Source: Mikania micrantha (lineage: Eukaryota > Streptophyta > Magnoliopsida > Asterales > Asteraceae). From it: DNA of 64,000 nucleotides. Below are positions 11,801-23,356 of the stretch, in pieces. The translations under genes and the position numbers were made by a program. Every line of letters starts with the position of its first letter. Position 1 is the first letter of the stretch. Below the pieces are notes generated by a model, which did no database searches, was not told the DNA's origin, and saw only the letters and a program-made list of their open reading frames with translations. Location of the stretch: NCBI GenBank assembly GCA_009363875.1, contig CM018691.1, forward strand, positions 6,331,977 through 6,395,976, read 5' to 3'.

Positions 11801-14800
11801 CAAATCTGGACATTCATAAGCAAAATGTCCAGCCCTTCCACATTCATAACACCTTAGGTTTCTTTTGTAGTTCCCTCGACCAACACCACGTCCATAACCT
11901 CTTCCTTTTCCTTGATTACGAGCTGATTCAGGGCCAGCTCCTTCATCATCTTCCTGCTCATGTTGATCAGCCCCTTTTTCATGATTTTTTAATCTGTTTT
12001 CACCCCTACCGCGACCCATGATCCTGCCATTTGTTTCTTTCCCACGGCTGTTCCTGTTATTTGAGCTTGAAAACAATAACTTTCCTTGATTTTCTTCTTC
12101 TTCATCTTGTCCTTTAATCCTCTCTTCATAAGCCTTTAATCTTCCAACAGCCTCCTCAAATGGCATTGAGTCAATCTCCGAATATTGTTCTATGGCAGCC
12201 ACTATTTGCAAGTATTTCTTTGGGACTGAATTCAACAACTTCCTAACTATGACTTCATCTTCTAAATTTGCTCCCAGATTCTTGAACTTTATCAAGATAC
12301 CACTTAATTTACCCGATAATTCATCAATGGTTTCATCATCTTTCATCTTCAACTTTTCTAACTCATTCCTAAGAGTTTGTAGCCGGGCCTTTTGTACTCG
12401 TTCAGCTCCAAGAAACCTTACCCTAATCGCCTCCCATACATCCTTTGCATATTCATATCTTGCTACTTGAAGCAAGATGTCTTCAGGAAGAGATTGGAAG
12501 ATTATGGCCTTTGTGGTGTAGTTCTTTCGGGCATCTACTGTTGCTCCTGTCACTGGATCAATAGCATCCCATAGGCCTTGTGCCTTCAAAATTGTTTCCA
12601 CCATGATAGCCCATGGTGTGTAATTGGTGGTGGTCAGCTTAGGGCACTGCAGAGAAACATTATTTTGTTCTCTGATAGGCACCAAAACACCTCCTCCTCC
12701 CTGGTTTGCACCTGCCATACTCCTGGTCTTAGCTCACACAGAACTTTGCCTTGATTCACACAAGATCCTTCCGAACAGCTCACTCAGAACTTGTTTTGGT
12801 TCACCCAGAACCGATTACACCTCACTTAAAGCTGTATTCGATCACACAGATCCCTCTTCCTTTCTGGCTCACTCAGAATCAGATACGATTCCCTCAGAAT
12901 CTTCTTGATTTCACACAGAAATCGAGCTGCTACTTCCTCTTCGACTTCGATTTCAATCCCCAAGTACAATCGCGACTCTGATTACCCAGATCGAGCCTTC
13001 AATTGTCGGCTGGAGTCTTTGATTTTGGTCGCTTGGTAACCCTCTTCGCTGCCGTCGCCTGACACAAACCTTCGACTTTCGTCCAAGAGCAAATTCGTCA
13101 CCTTTATCGAGCCTACTCTGATCGATAGTATAGAGCTTAACCAGCTCTGATACCAATTGAAGTCCCAACCCCCCTGCTGCAAATTCCCAGATCAAACAAA
13201 GATATACGAACAAAAGAAAAATTCAATCTTTATTGATTAAAAAATTGGTACAAGAAAACCTAAAACATTAACCCCTATTTATAATAAAACCAAACATAAA
13301 AAGTCAAAACTCTATCCCTAAACTTCTGCCAAAACAAAACAAAACTTATCTAAAAACTCAATCCTAATCTAAACTTTAAACTCAAATAGATAAACCAAAA
13401 CCAAATTAAATAAAGCTTTAAACTTTGACCCTTTGACTATCTCAATATTACAAGATTAGTCCAACAAAGCTTCAAAAAAAGAGATCAAAACGAACGGACC
13501 TGAAGCTTAAGCAAACTTTACACTTTACGTAAGACAAACATAAACCACAAGTTTAATATCAAGTAAAAGAGAACATTAATCATACCTCACGACCCAAAAA
13601 AAATGTTTTATTTTGAAAGAGTGTTTTGCAGGCCCTTGTTTCTTCATCGTCTTCTTGTTCATCACCAACATCTTCAACAAGGTGCATTAATGCCCCAGGT
13701 TCATTAGCAGGAAGTTGGTCCTGAAGTTGTGCTAGTCTAAGCTCAGACTCCTCAATATTCGCTTCAATTGTTCGGTTTTTAGCATCAACGTATCTTGTCA
13801 ATGCATATAAATCTGCAAATAAGTAAAAAAAAATATTAGATAATAAAAGTAAATCCAATAACAACTTTTTAATCAAATGATGGTATGTTCAGGTTCATAC
13901 CTGCTGCCAAAGCTTTCAATCTAGGATCAAGGATAGGTGGATATTTCAAATTAATCGAATGATAGAGTCTTAGATTTACAAAACCAAGGAGAGTCTGCAT
14001 ATACATCAATGTTCAAGTAATACCCTTGAAAATAAACAAGTAAAGAAACAAATGGTGTGAAACTTTGATTAACAATCACAAACCTCATAGAATTCCAAGA
14101 AAGTAAGCATAATCTTATAATCTACATCTTGAGGCATTACTTGTTGAAGTGCATGAGGAGTCAACCATGTGACTTTTTGACCGTCAACCTCGGCCTGAGC
14201 AGAGATTAATTAACAAAGTTGCATTAGGATAAATTCCACAAATATAAAAAAAATTAATCTGTTATGATCATATTACCTGGTAATATATGCCTTTCACAGA
14301 TATGAAAGCCTTCCTCAATTTATGTGTGCGGGAGATATACGCCTGCCACTCTAGACTCAACCTAATGAAACATATATACCACTATATTAATAAAAAAAAA
14401 AAAAAAAAGTAAACCAAAATATCAGAATAAGTTGGAACAAATCCATGAACTTGACATCACATACCCTCGGCAGTTATGGATTCGCTCTGCTTGAATATTT
14501 TCCCTTTCTATAGCAGGTAATGCAGCAAAAAGGTGGACCATTGTAAGGCAATCATCCAAATCTCTTAATGCATCAATGAACTTTGGATATCTAAATACAG
14601 ACACAAAATACCATCCACAAAGTCATAAAAAAAACTTGACAAATGATAAAACTAAGTAAAAATGTTTCAATTTGATTATACATTATAACCATGGACTAAC
14701 CTTTCTCGAATAAGCATATCAAGTGTGTAAGTAGGCTTCCGTGTCAACAGCCTTTCAGCAAGATCTTTGTTCTTCTTAGACATTGCTTTCTTTACCTTCT

Positions 14801-16241
14801 TATCATATGCACGCATCTCACGAAACTTATCAAGAAGTGGCTCATGTTTAAGAAACAAAATATCTTTCATGTGATAATAGGTATGGTGGTTTCCCTTGAC
14901 TTTCTTCTTTGGGTCCCGTGGAAAAACACCTTTGAAGATACATAATCTCCTATTGAATTGAACAATCAAACATTAAAAATTGATCGCAATCTGTAAGCCA
15001 GTTGTTTTAAGCAAAGTCTCTTCTAAACTTGTCTACTTCCTATAACAGTAAACAAAAACTCACGAACTTGTACAACATTCCAGACAAGCACTCCATAATG
15101 TGGTAAGAAATCTATCCAAACTCATACATAGAGCGTACTCAAAAGCAATATGATAAAATAAAAAATATATAATATAACCCAAAACTTTGCCAGATTCTTC
15201 TTCTACATAGACATAACTTGATACATATTCACAGTTAGCTTAGCGATCATCGGCTTTATGTTCAAACATTGACCTTATTTTGTTTGTATCCAAGTTCTCA
15301 CACATAAATGTGAAAAACCAGCTTCAACCGTAAGTATAAAAATAAAAATAAAAAAAAAAAAACATGAAAGCAATATCTGCATGTTCCTTGCACTTTTGTT
15401 AAGGAATTTCAGATGAAACACGTATAACTATGTAAACGAATCATTCTTTTGGTTACCATCCTCAAATTATGGATTCGCTTGCCAATCCTTTTGACATAAA
15501 TCAAGCATTTTATAACGTAACATATGACAGAGTTTGGGAGTATTCATGGTCCAGTCCAGCTTGGCTGCTTTTGACAAAAATAAAATCAAGTCGAACTGCT
15601 AACTCTGGTTTTGAAGAAGTGCAAACCAAAGTACCAGACCGGCCAAGCTGGTGGGGTTGGCCCATTTTTTCAGTATGACTGTTTGGTTTTGGACAAATAA
15701 ATATTATTTATTATTTTATTTCTTAAACAATTTTGATTTTTTCTATAAAATGACAAGCATGGTTCATTGGTATAATACATACTCTGAGAAAAGATAATAA
15801 ATGTCAACAACATGTTCTGTTTACATGATTGGTTCCAGGTTTTAAACCATAAAACCATCAGAATGATAATAAGAAAATTTCGTGAAAAATGACAATGATC
15901 TGTCCCCGTTTAGGTAATCTCATGAACATGTCGTCAAACATTCTACAATTAGCACGATTTTTGGTTGTTCTTGTTGATTAACTCCTAAATTTCCAACTAA
16001 GTAATAAATAAGCTAAGCCAAAATATCGAATTAAACATCAATACCTGAAAACGGATAAACTGACTTGAAGATACTTAACAGCTTGCGACCTTGTGATGTA
16101 TCTAGCAGCGTTGCCTTCTTTCTTCTTCCCCTGCAAATTACAAGCAAACAAACATAAAAAATAAGAACAGATTCATCTAGGTAGTGCAGATTCACTCCAG
16201 TTTTGATTAGAACATACGGCAGGTCTGTAATGCTTCGGCAT
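8820..16241 (-). CDS. PES: Pescadillo homologue (ribosome biogenesis), copy 1
   Basis: Thirteen exons join into 583 codons plus TGA with consistent phases: 16218-16241, 16045-16130, 14701-14949, 14465-14590, 14277-14361, 14084-14194, 13901-13994, 13586-13812, 10481-10588, 10285-10406, 9976-10195, 9627-9830, 8820-8915. The start is the ATG in MPKHYRPAGKKKEGNAARY; the length fits plant PES (about 590). Residues 1-~260 are the Pescadillo N-terminal domain (KGVFPRDPKKKVKGNHHTYY, RDLDDCLTMVHLFA, ERIHNC). Exons 9-10 (about 335-411) form the BRCT domain with the conserved W-V-F-D-C. After it come an acidic, coiled-coil-prone segment and a Lys-rich tail. The family works with BOP1 and WDR12 in the nucleolus on 27S/32S pre-rRNA processing and 60S assembly. 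Intron 8 (13585-10589) carries the TR-GAG insertion and intron 12 a SINE-like element. The exon 11 donor (GTTCAG) is weak and that junction is the least certain. Confidence 0.93.
9236..9500 (+). mobile_element. SINE-like element with internal hairpin, in PES copy 1 intron 12
   Basis: The element has the family order: a 5' GGGCCATCAATGGACCAAAG segment, a palindrome (TTTTAACGTTATTTTAC ... GTGAAAATAACGTTAAAA) at about 9290-9330, a CCTCTCTATCCCAACTGAGA segment, and a 3' GTAAGTTTGTTTGTTT tail. It is absent at the equivalent place of block A copy 2. Related copies lie at 28538-28820, 36745-37027, 48590-48690, 56161-56374 and 58240-58515. Confidence 0.75.
11393..11701 (-). repeat. 3' LTR of the TR-GAG element
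   Basis: This 309-bp LTR begins with TGAAGTCCCAACCC on the plus strand and ends in CCAACA. The polypurine tract AGGGGGGTGAT (minus strand, 11702-11712) lies directly against it, marking it as the 3' LTR. Confidence 0.92.
11738..12718 (-). CDS. Gag protein (UBN2/retrotran_gag type) of the TR-GAG element
   Basis: An uninterrupted 326-residue reading frame starts at the ATG at 12718. The N-terminal half (L-T-T-T-N-Y-T-P-W-A, then E-T-I-L-K-A-Q-G-L-W and a stretch around RNELEKLKMKDDETIDE) is a plant Copia UBN2-type capsid domain. A basic Gly/Arg-rich region follows, then a CCHC knuckle CYECGRAGHFAYEC near residues 288-301. No protease, integrase or reverse transcriptase follows; the frame ends about 40 bp before the 3' LTR. 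It would form virus-like particles and package element RNA, with the enzymes supplied by an autonomous Copia. The open frame fits a recent insertion under little decay. Confidence 0.9.
   Translation of the reverse strand: MAGANQGGGGVLVPIREQNNVSLQCPKLTTTNYTPWAIMVETILKAQGLWDAIDPVTGATVDARKNYTTKAIIFQSLPEDILLQVARYEYAKDVWEAIRVRFLGAERVQKARLQTLRNELEKLKMKDDETIDELSGKLSGILIKFKNLGANLEDEVIVRKLLNSVPKKYLQIVAAIEQYSEIDSMPFEEAVGRLKAYEERIKGQDEEEENQGKLLFSSSNNRNSRGKETNGRIMGRGRGENRLKNHEKGADQHEQEDDEGAGPESARNQGKGRGYGRGVGRGNYKRNLRCYECGRAGHFAYECPDLKEKEEELSFAKAHEDGPALL
13144..13155 (-). other. Primer binding site of the TR-GAG element
   Basis: The minus strand reads TGGTATCAGAGC, complementary to initiator tRNA-Met and two bases from the 5' LTR. 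Confidence 0.9.
13158..13466 (-). repeat. 5' LTR of the TR-GAG element
   Basis: It has the same 309 bp as 11393-11701, with one visible change (GATTAAAAAGTTGG versus GATTAAAAAATTGG). It is next to the primer binding site, so it is the 5' LTR on the element strand. Confidence 0.92.
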
Positions 16242-16277
16242 GGCTGTTTGCCTGTGTGTTGAAGAAGACGGTTTGAT

Positions 16278-16286
16278 AAACCCTAA
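16278..16286. promoter_or_regulatory. Telo-box in the PES copy 1 promoter/leader
   Basis: AAACCCTAA lies 37 bp upstream of the PES start codon. Telo-boxes are known to be enriched near transcription starts of plant ribosomal-protein and ribosome-biogenesis genes. The same motif is kept at 39869-39877 in front of copy 2. A TATA-like stretch (TATATATT on the minus strand, about 16328-16336) lies further upstream. Confidence 0.65.
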
Positions 16287-16562
16287 TTGGGTTCGTCGAC
16301 GTGGACGGTGACAGAAGGCGGGTGAATAATATATACCTGTCGATAAGAAAGATTAATTTGGGCCGGATTTAAGTAGATGTGTTATACTGTTATGGGTACA
16401 TCCGGACCGGTTTGTGATCCGAACCCGGATCCCGTTCCAATCCAAAACAGAAAAGTCGAAAACCAACCAACCGGTTTGAAATTTGACTTGGTAAATTTAG
16501 CTGGAAAGCGGTTTCATAACCAGTTTGAGGATAAAATAGGTTTGAATTTGGTTATAAAAAAA

Positions 16563-17206
16563 CTTTATATATTTATATACCCTTGTTTAGAAGAGTCGTG
16601 GTGAAAACCTGCTGACAACTTCTAATAATATAGCTTTACTGAGAAAAGAAAGAAATATATGCATGTCTTGTCTGGTGGTAGAGGCTTTTGCACTTATGTC
16701 TTTGTTCGGAAGTTACCCGTGTTCGAATCTGGGTGGTTTTTTTGTGTGTGTGGGTTTAGGACCTTTTTTCTTGCTAAACGACGCAACATCGATGCCGCAG
16801 ATCTTCGCAGATGACTTTTCTAGCATGAAACAATTGTCAGTGGTGTTGGATATATAGAGACAAAGATAGGCGAGAAAGATAAAACCGAAAGAGAGGGTGG
16901 TTGTGGTGGCAACAGTTGCGTGGTGAGTCTACGGTAGGTGGGGTGGGAGAGGTGATGCTGCTAATTGGTGTTGGAATGGTGCTACTGGTAGTGGTTGGGC
17001 GATGGTATCACAAAGGATGGTGGCAAGGTGTATGGGTGTTTGCTGGTGGTAGTCTTGCGACAAATCGAATACAGAGAGCAAGGTTGGTGGGGGGGAATGG
17101 CGAGTTACTTATAACGTTCGATATTTAAAATTGAGTCATTATAATGTCGTATAATTCTCGTCACATAGTATAGTTACCATGAAGCGCGTGTTACCTTATT
17201 AGTTTA
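16563..17206. other. Insertion private to block A copy 1, including a tRNA-like SINE head
   Basis: Block A copy 2 jumps from the equivalent of 16562 to 17207. The extra DNA starts with a tRNA-like stretch at about 16660-16732: an A-box-like TGTCTGGTGGTAGAGGC and a B-box GTGTTCGAATC, followed by a T/G-rich run. That is the head of a tRNA-derived SINE on the plus strand. The following G/T-rich part (16890-17110) shows no gene I can recognise. Confidence 0.6.
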
Positions 17207-17444
17207 TTCATAAAAGGTAAAATTTTAGATGTTATTTGACAATAAATAAATAAATAACGTTCTCTTGAAACATACTTGTACAATAAATTCGTTTATAAGA
17301 AATTAAATAAATCTTCCACTAAAAATAAAACAAGATTAATTTAAAAGAAGTTGATATTATTTTTTAGGCTGCAAATACAGCTCTAAATTTCATTCATAAA
17401 ATAGCAAAAATCCATCTATCATTTTCTTTTTGTTACAAAAATAC

Positions 17445-17670
17445 CAGTGTTTTGAAAATCAGACCGGACCGACCGGTCGGACCGGGAACCGGTTCCGGTT
17501 ATAGGTTTTGAGCCGTTTTTGGGTGAACCGGCCGGTCGGACCGGTGGTTGAACCGTTTTTTTTATTTTTTTTGGTTATATATATATATATATTTATAAAA
17601 TGTTTATAAAATCATCTGGTTCTTAAATCCGGTAAGGAGAGCGACGTCCGATCCGGTTCTGAAAACATTG
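17445..17670. mobile_element. hAT-type MITE
   Basis: The 226-bp element has terminal inverted repeats CAGTGTTTTGAAAATC / CAATGTTTTCAGAACC and 8-bp flanks AAAAATAC / ATAAATAC (one mismatch), as for hAT transposons. The interior is made of repeated ACCGGTCGGACCGG-type words plus a TA run. The matching site in block A copy 2 (about 40360-40385) is empty. Confidence 0.82.
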
Positions 17671-20600
17671 ATAAATACGCATCAATTTAGAGAGAGAGAG
17701 ATATAAAAATTTTATAATGACATATATACGTTAATAAATAATAATTTATAATTATCGGCAAAAATATACTTTTTTACTTGTTTATACCAATTGTCATAAG
17801 TTTAAGAAAGGAATAATATTATATAAATACTAGTTGGAAACCCGCGCGATGCGGCGACAGCAACTACAATTAACATGTTACTCGTTTTCTATTAGTTTAT
17901 CAATTCTCTCGTGATATATTGTATAACTTTTCTTCTAATTTTCGTAATATGACGAATTGTTGTCACAAGAGAAAAAAAGTTAGTGCAAGTCAAAAACCTA
18001 TCTTTGTCATATTTGTAAATTTAGTTTATAAGTTTGATTTGAAAAATCTTACCTAAAGAAGACCATCAAATTTGTAAAAGTGGAATCAATAGATGTCAAA
18101 ATCTAGATTAAAAATCAAATTCTTGCCCCAAATTGTCAAATTGAAAACAAAGATGAAAAACATGAAATGATATAGATGAAACCTTAAATTGTTTGAACAT
18201 CACTTGAAATAGGCCCTAGTTTGTACCATCATCATCGGCTCATAACCCTAAAAAATTTCTTAAACCCTATCGACATCCAACCTTGAAACACACTAACCAT
18301 TGGTGCACTTATTTAAGTCTGTCATTCTTTAACGTTTACAATTCTTTCATCATGTGCCACATGTCTCACCAAAGCTCACGGCTAATAACCGACCCATAGT
18401 AAGACATTTGCAAAGCATACACACATCCCATGTTTATTAACAATAAAACATTAAGATAAAAAACAATAATAATACTAATAAAAACAAATTAGACGGAAAC
18501 AAATCTATTGAAATCTTCAGTCCCCAACCTATGATCAACTTCTCTAGCTGCAATATATTATACCAGTAGCCGTTTCCACATATAATTAAAAGAAAATTTT
18601 GAATCTGTAATAGACCAATTATGATATCTGCATTATTAACCCCTTTACGTAAACAAAGAAGAACACCCTACAATTTCGTACCAAGATAAGATCTGTATAC
18701 ACACACAAAATGAAAATAAAAAAATAAATTCTTAATTTGATTCTTTGAAATCTGTGAAAGCCACCCTCAACATACAAAGTAAAAATCATCTTTACACAAA
18801 GGTTGCATTGCCATCATTGATATCTGGCATCTGAGGGTCAAGGAACCAATTCTTTTTGGTCCATTTTTAAATGAAGTTATTCAAATAAAACAATTAGAAT
18901 TATAAAGCAACTTAATTGTACATCACTAAAGGTCAAGGATCTAACCTTCGCTCGGGAAAAAATAACACCTTCTACTTACTTTTGCCGGTGATGGGACGTC
19001 TTGCAACTGAATCCATGTATCTGTAATCATCTCTAGCCTATCCTGAACACAAAACCATGAAAAAATGAGGTACTAAACACCAGATTTAGAAGCTTTTAGT
19101 TATGGAAAGCATCTCAAACCTTAGTTAGCGTTTGCAAATGCACGTGTTTCAAACTCTGATATATCCTATCTTTAGGGTTGTGAAAAAACATCAAAAGTTA
19201 TGTGTGCCTGAGATTTTCTGTGTACCTGTGAATCACAGCACAACATCAAAATAACAACATATTTGCACCGAATTTTATAGAAAATACAAGTCACAAAGCA
19301 TATGACATGTTAAATTGGGTCATTAGGTGTTCTTGTAATGAAAAGAAACCATACCAAGAAACAAAAGTCACTTTAAATATTAAATATAAATCAACAAAAA
19401 TACAATCAAGAAAAGTGTAAAAACATGAAGACAATATCTTAACCTTATTCCATGTGCAAAACCATCATAAATCAACTTGTTATAATTCCAATAAGCCTAC
19501 TTACAACTACAATCAGCGTACATACAACTTGAAAATAAAATAATTAAATGATAGATCGACCAAATAAATTTTAATTGTCTTTGAATTTTTTTTGTTAGAT
19601 TAAAGGATTGGAAACTTACCTTAAGCAACCTTCAAAAAACTATGTTGATTGCTGCTATTCTTCTTTAATATCAGGCTCAAAATAACCAACATTTTTGATA
19701 ATCCAATCAGAAAGTTTCACACTCACAAAGTAAAAAATGGGCTCATGAATATTTGTATAATAAAAGATAAATGGATAGAATTGGATAAACAATTATTGCA
19801 TTTTGAGTTGAAATGAGTAACATTATGACAATATGACATAGTATAGGTTGAGATGAGTAACACCTTAACACAAAGCGGGTCAAGATGGGCAACTTAAAAA
19901 CCATGTGAACATAATTGATTTCAATGGGTAAGCATGATCAATAATATATTTAATGAGAAAATTATTAAAAAATATTTAAATAAACTATTTGTTTATTTAC
20001 AACTCATTTTAACTTGAGCGAAATTGATTTTTTTAAAACGACCAGTTTAAACCCAAACGGACTTTGCTTAAAACTACCCGCACCCGTTCTGACCCATTAC
20101 CCAACCCAACCCAACCCAACCCAACCCTTCCATTTTGCCAAGATCAAAGATGGAGATCAACCTGAAACAAAGAAACTGCCAACTCTTTTTTTTTTACTTT
20201 CCAAAATCTGCTTTCATGATTCAGTACTTTAATGAATTTTGCTCCAGTATAACTCTTTTAAAATGTCAAGCAAGAATTAACACTTCTAGATTGTGGTTAT
20301 TCTAAAAATAAATAAAATACTACAGAATGATCTTTTATTCATGCCATAACTTATAAATATTCAATTCATGTGGAAAGCATACATCCATTGTAGATATGTT
20401 GGCCCTTAATTATGTGAAATTGCCATTTTAATTTATTTGTCAACAAAAGTCAGATTTTTTGTTATTTTGCCAAAAGAACTTTGGATGCTAAGACATAGCA
20501 GGCTGTTAAACATTAACATTGATCACGATTTGTCTTTGTCAACAAAAGTCAGATATTTTGTTATTTTCTCAAAAGAACTATGGATGCTAAAACTTACCAG

Positions 20601-21735
20601 GTAGTTAGAACATGAACACACATATCGATTCCTGAAGGAAGTTTCATCCTAGCCTGAGCTGATGCTTGAAATGTTCATTAATCTCCTTTGACAACTCAAT
20701 ATCATGTAACAACAAAGTTGAAAAAAAATAAAATCAGCTCTATAGTTCAAAAAAATGTCACTTAATAAAAATTAATTAAGTAAAACTGTACATACACACC
20801 TTAAACGTTCCTTCAAGCTTGTTGGTGAACTGCTACCACATTCAGTTTCAATAAAAAATGATCAAATACTTAATAATAAAAAGATATAATTTTTAACTCA
20901 ATAGTTAAAATGGTACAAATATTATGCTTTAAACTTTGGAGATCATTGACTTTTTTGCATCAATTAGATGCACTCTTCTCCAACAGAAGCCTTTTTTGCA
21001 AAATCCTTTTTATAGAATGCTACTGACACATCTTTACCATTTATACAAATTAAACAAAAATAGATAAAGGTTTTATGTGAAATAAAAGAAAACAAATATC
21101 ATGAAATGATGCAAGGTCTCTTCAAAAAATGCTGCAATTTTCTATGTACCTAGTTGAATATGAACTGAATATACTATAACATAAAATAGGCAACTTGATG
21201 GTGTAACCTCAAAGTCAAATTAGCTATACGACCTTTATTTAACATTCTATTACAAGTTGGCTTAACATTCTGTTGATACAACAATGCTACTTAGAGGCTA
21301 GAGGAATCATTTAAGTAAATACAAAGACCAATGTTAAGCCAACATGCAACAGTCATCTCAGTAGTGTATACACAAAACCTGCACCAAGCATAATAGTGAG
21401 ATAAAGCAACAAAATTTCAGCAAGTCCAGTGTAAAGAAACATATTGAAGCTAATAAAAACCTAATCTAACAGATTAAAAGTTGAAACACAAAATACCTAT
21501 AATCATTTGAGTGTGTGATTATGAAGAAAAAAAACCTATAAACACAAAATAAGTGATTGTAGTGTTTCCTTTTTATGGTAAGCATAAGCAAATAATCAAC
21601 ATCAAATAATTCTAATTAACAAACCTATGAGAAATTTCACCTCCATTATTAAAAGAATGTCTAATGAACCAAATTAGATGCTAAATTTAATTCTATCAAG
21701 TACACTATAAAAATTTAGATGTTAATTAAGTATAC

Positions 21736-21891
21736 CTTATCCAAATCGACAATAGTTGTCTTCAAGGAAGGGGGAGCCTTGTCGTATGTATTATATAGAA
21801 TATAAATAGAAAACTTGGAGCCTGATAGAAGGCCAACCATTGAAGGAAAAGTTTGCCCATTAAGTCTAGCTCCTAATGCAACATCATAACC
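21736..21891 (-). pseudogene. Exon-like fragment 3 inside the Helitron (unidentified)
   Basis: This 156-bp segment lies between an AAAG acceptor and an AAG|GTATAC donor. It is open throughout and encodes a stretch with ARLNGQTFPSMVGLLSGSKF and ending in TTIVDLDK. I do not recognise the family. Together with fragments 1 and 2 it is in order on the element strand, as expected for a captured multi-exon gene piece. Confidence 0.45.
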
Positions 21892-22244
21892 CTTTAGCAG
21901 TTATATCAAACAAAAATCAACATACAGTAGATATGCTAAAAGAAACTATAAAAACCTATATAATATACTTACAACAAAATTTTTAGGACGATTAATTAAG
22001 CCCTTGGATACAACACTCTATGTTTGAGCTCCCGATGGTAGGCCCAACTGTCATGCCTTTGACAACATTCAAGCAATTGTTCAAAAAAAAAGCTACGGAC
22101 AATTAAAAAAGAAAACAATTTAGACACAATGGTATCTGTTATAATTTAGTAATCTACATGATATCAAGTCAGTAGAGAATTTTAGGTCCTCATCAAATTG
22201 TAATTAGAGCTGAAAAAAGAAAGTAGATTGACATCTTATGCATA

Positions 22245-22350
22245 CCTGAGCTAAATGACCACATGCCTCCACAGACTTTTCATCAATTTGAATTGCTTTA
22301 ATATGTGCTTCCTCGGCTATTTTGTATTCACCAACTGATGATCGTAAACC
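22245..22350 (-). pseudogene. Exon-like fragment 2 inside the Helitron (TPR-like)
   Basis: This segment is bounded by an ACAG acceptor and a CAG|GTATGC donor on the minus strand. It is open in one frame and reads EYKIAEEAHIKAIQIDEKSV, which has the Ala/Tyr spacing of a tetratricopeptide helix pair. The source gene is not identified. Confidence 0.45.
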
Positions 22351-22808
22351 CTGTAAAATTACGCCTTCTTAGTCAACATAATTGTAGTGCATAAAACAAT
22401 GACAAAAAATAATGATTCAACCCCATGTACTCACCAAGTTTGTGAAAGCTGATTCCCATTAGGACCTCTCACAAGCGTTTAATCGGTTAAAAGCTTAAAA
22501 ATTACAATCAAACCAAAAGTAAAAGTGAAGTATACATATACATACTTTTATACATATACATACATGCTTCTAAATACATGTCACAAAACTGTATAAATAT
22601 ATGCATACATATCAGCAGCTGGTGTGCATCTTTAAGACCAACGCAATCAGAAACAATATACTTGCATATTAAATAAAACTAATAGGTTAAAAATTAAGTT
22701 TAAATCAACACAAACCCTCCAAAAGAAGATGACGAAGAATGCAAGAGAATGATTCCTGGTTCTTGAATATGAATATGTGTTAGGTGAATCTTTTAAACTA
22801 AGGTAGAG

Positions 22809-23073
22809 GTTACCTGCAACAGAGAAAGGGGAAGAATGTATGATACATAGTCTTCGAACTCGTCATCTTCTTTGCTCTTTCTTTCATTTTCTCTGTTTCT
22901 CTAATTTTTCTTTAGGGTTTTCAAGTGTACGGGATTTTTCAGATGAAGCAGGTTTTGAATTTTGAAATTGGAGAGGCTTTCCAATTTCTTTGTCAGCTTC
23001 AAAGTACGTTGATGCTTCAGTGGCGAGCATATCAAGATCGATTGCTTCTTGATCTGCTTTTGAAATCCCATTC
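22809..23073 (-). pseudogene. Exon-like fragment 1 inside the Helitron (unidentified)
   Basis: The minus strand encodes an open acidic/polar stretch around SKADQEAIDLDMLATEAST, then a TGA; after a one-base frame change it continues as ENERKSKEDDEFEDYVS and reaches a CAG|GTAACC donor near 22814. The composition is protein-like and the frame break suggests a decayed captured exon. I do not recognise the source gene. Confidence 0.45.
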
Positions 23074-23356
23074 CCTTGGTTGATAAATTAACTGATTAAG
23101 GTAAGAAAATCAAAGGGGAACGATGATGAATCGAACGACTACCTGCTTTGGAGAGAAAATGCCGAGAATGGTATTGGAAAATTGGGGGAGATAGGAAAGC
23201 ATAAATCAGGTGTTCACTCTGATTTCAAGTTTAAGCATATGCAGGAGAGGATTTAAGCTTTGTTGGGTTGTACCATATGCTTGTTTAGTTGTAATTTTCT
23301 TAATTTTTAAGACACGTGATATCATCTCTCCAATATCTATTATAAAGTAGTTAAGA

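Larger units (their letters stand above)
11393..13466 (-). mobile_element. TR-GAG type non-autonomous LTR element in PES copy 1 intron 8
   Basis: Two direct LTRs of 309 bp (11393-11701 and 13158-13466) differ at one base that I can see. They start TG and end CA. The element is flanked by an exact 5-bp target duplication AAGCT (11388-11392 and 13467-13471). On the minus strand there is a primer binding site (13144-13155), one gag gene and a polypurine tract, but no pol. This is the layout described for TR-GAG elements (terminal repeats plus gag, mobilised by autonomous relatives). The matching intron of PES copy 2 (near 37130) lacks it, so it inserted after the duplication; near-identical LTRs agree with a young insertion. 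Confidence 0.93.
4618..17690. repeat. Segmental duplication block A, copy 1
   Basis: From RDM4-like intron 5 to just past the PES promoter this block matches 28067-40385 in the same orientation, exon for exon and over most intron and intergenic sequence. Private to copy 1 are a foldback MITE (7984-8285), a SINE-like element (9236-9500), the TR-GAG element (11393-13466), about 640 bp at 16563-17206, and a hAT MITE (17445-17670). RDM4 exons 1-5 are inside the block; exon 6 is outside it. Confidence 0.92.
17830..23356 (-). mobile_element. Non-autonomous Helitron (5.5 kb) with captured gene fragments
   Basis: On the minus strand the element starts TCTTAACTACTTTATAATAG at 23356, preceded by host A, and ends in CTAG at 17830, followed by host T. 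A GC-rich hairpin-forming stretch (GCCGCATCGCGCGGG) lies about 9 bp before the CTAG. These are the Helitron hallmarks: TC start, CTRR end, subterminal hairpin, insertion between A and T, no target duplication. Both ends match those of the Helitron at 43304-50779. No Rep/helicase gene is seen, so it is non-autonomous. Inside are splice-flanked open segments, an old dispersed repeat (19745-20140) and a (CCCAA)n run at about 20095-20127. Confidence 0.85.

Noticed and set aside
12192..12981. Plus-strand frames opposite and upstream of the TR-GAG gag gene
   Set aside because: Antisense shadows or LTR-leader sequence without domains.
16660..16732. Possible tRNA gene on the plus strand
   Set aside because: Same reasoning: box motifs only, followed by SINE-like tail sequence, and private to one duplicated block.
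20095..20127. (CCCAA)n run, at first sight telomere-like
   Set aside because: The plant telomere unit is CCCTAAA; this is a five-base microsatellite inside a dispersed repeat.
23325..23356. TCTCTCCAATATC read as a plus-strand Helitron start
   Set aside because: No plausible plus-strand CTAG end nearby; the minus-strand start at 23356 matches the other Helitron's 5' end and pairs with the 3' end at 17830.
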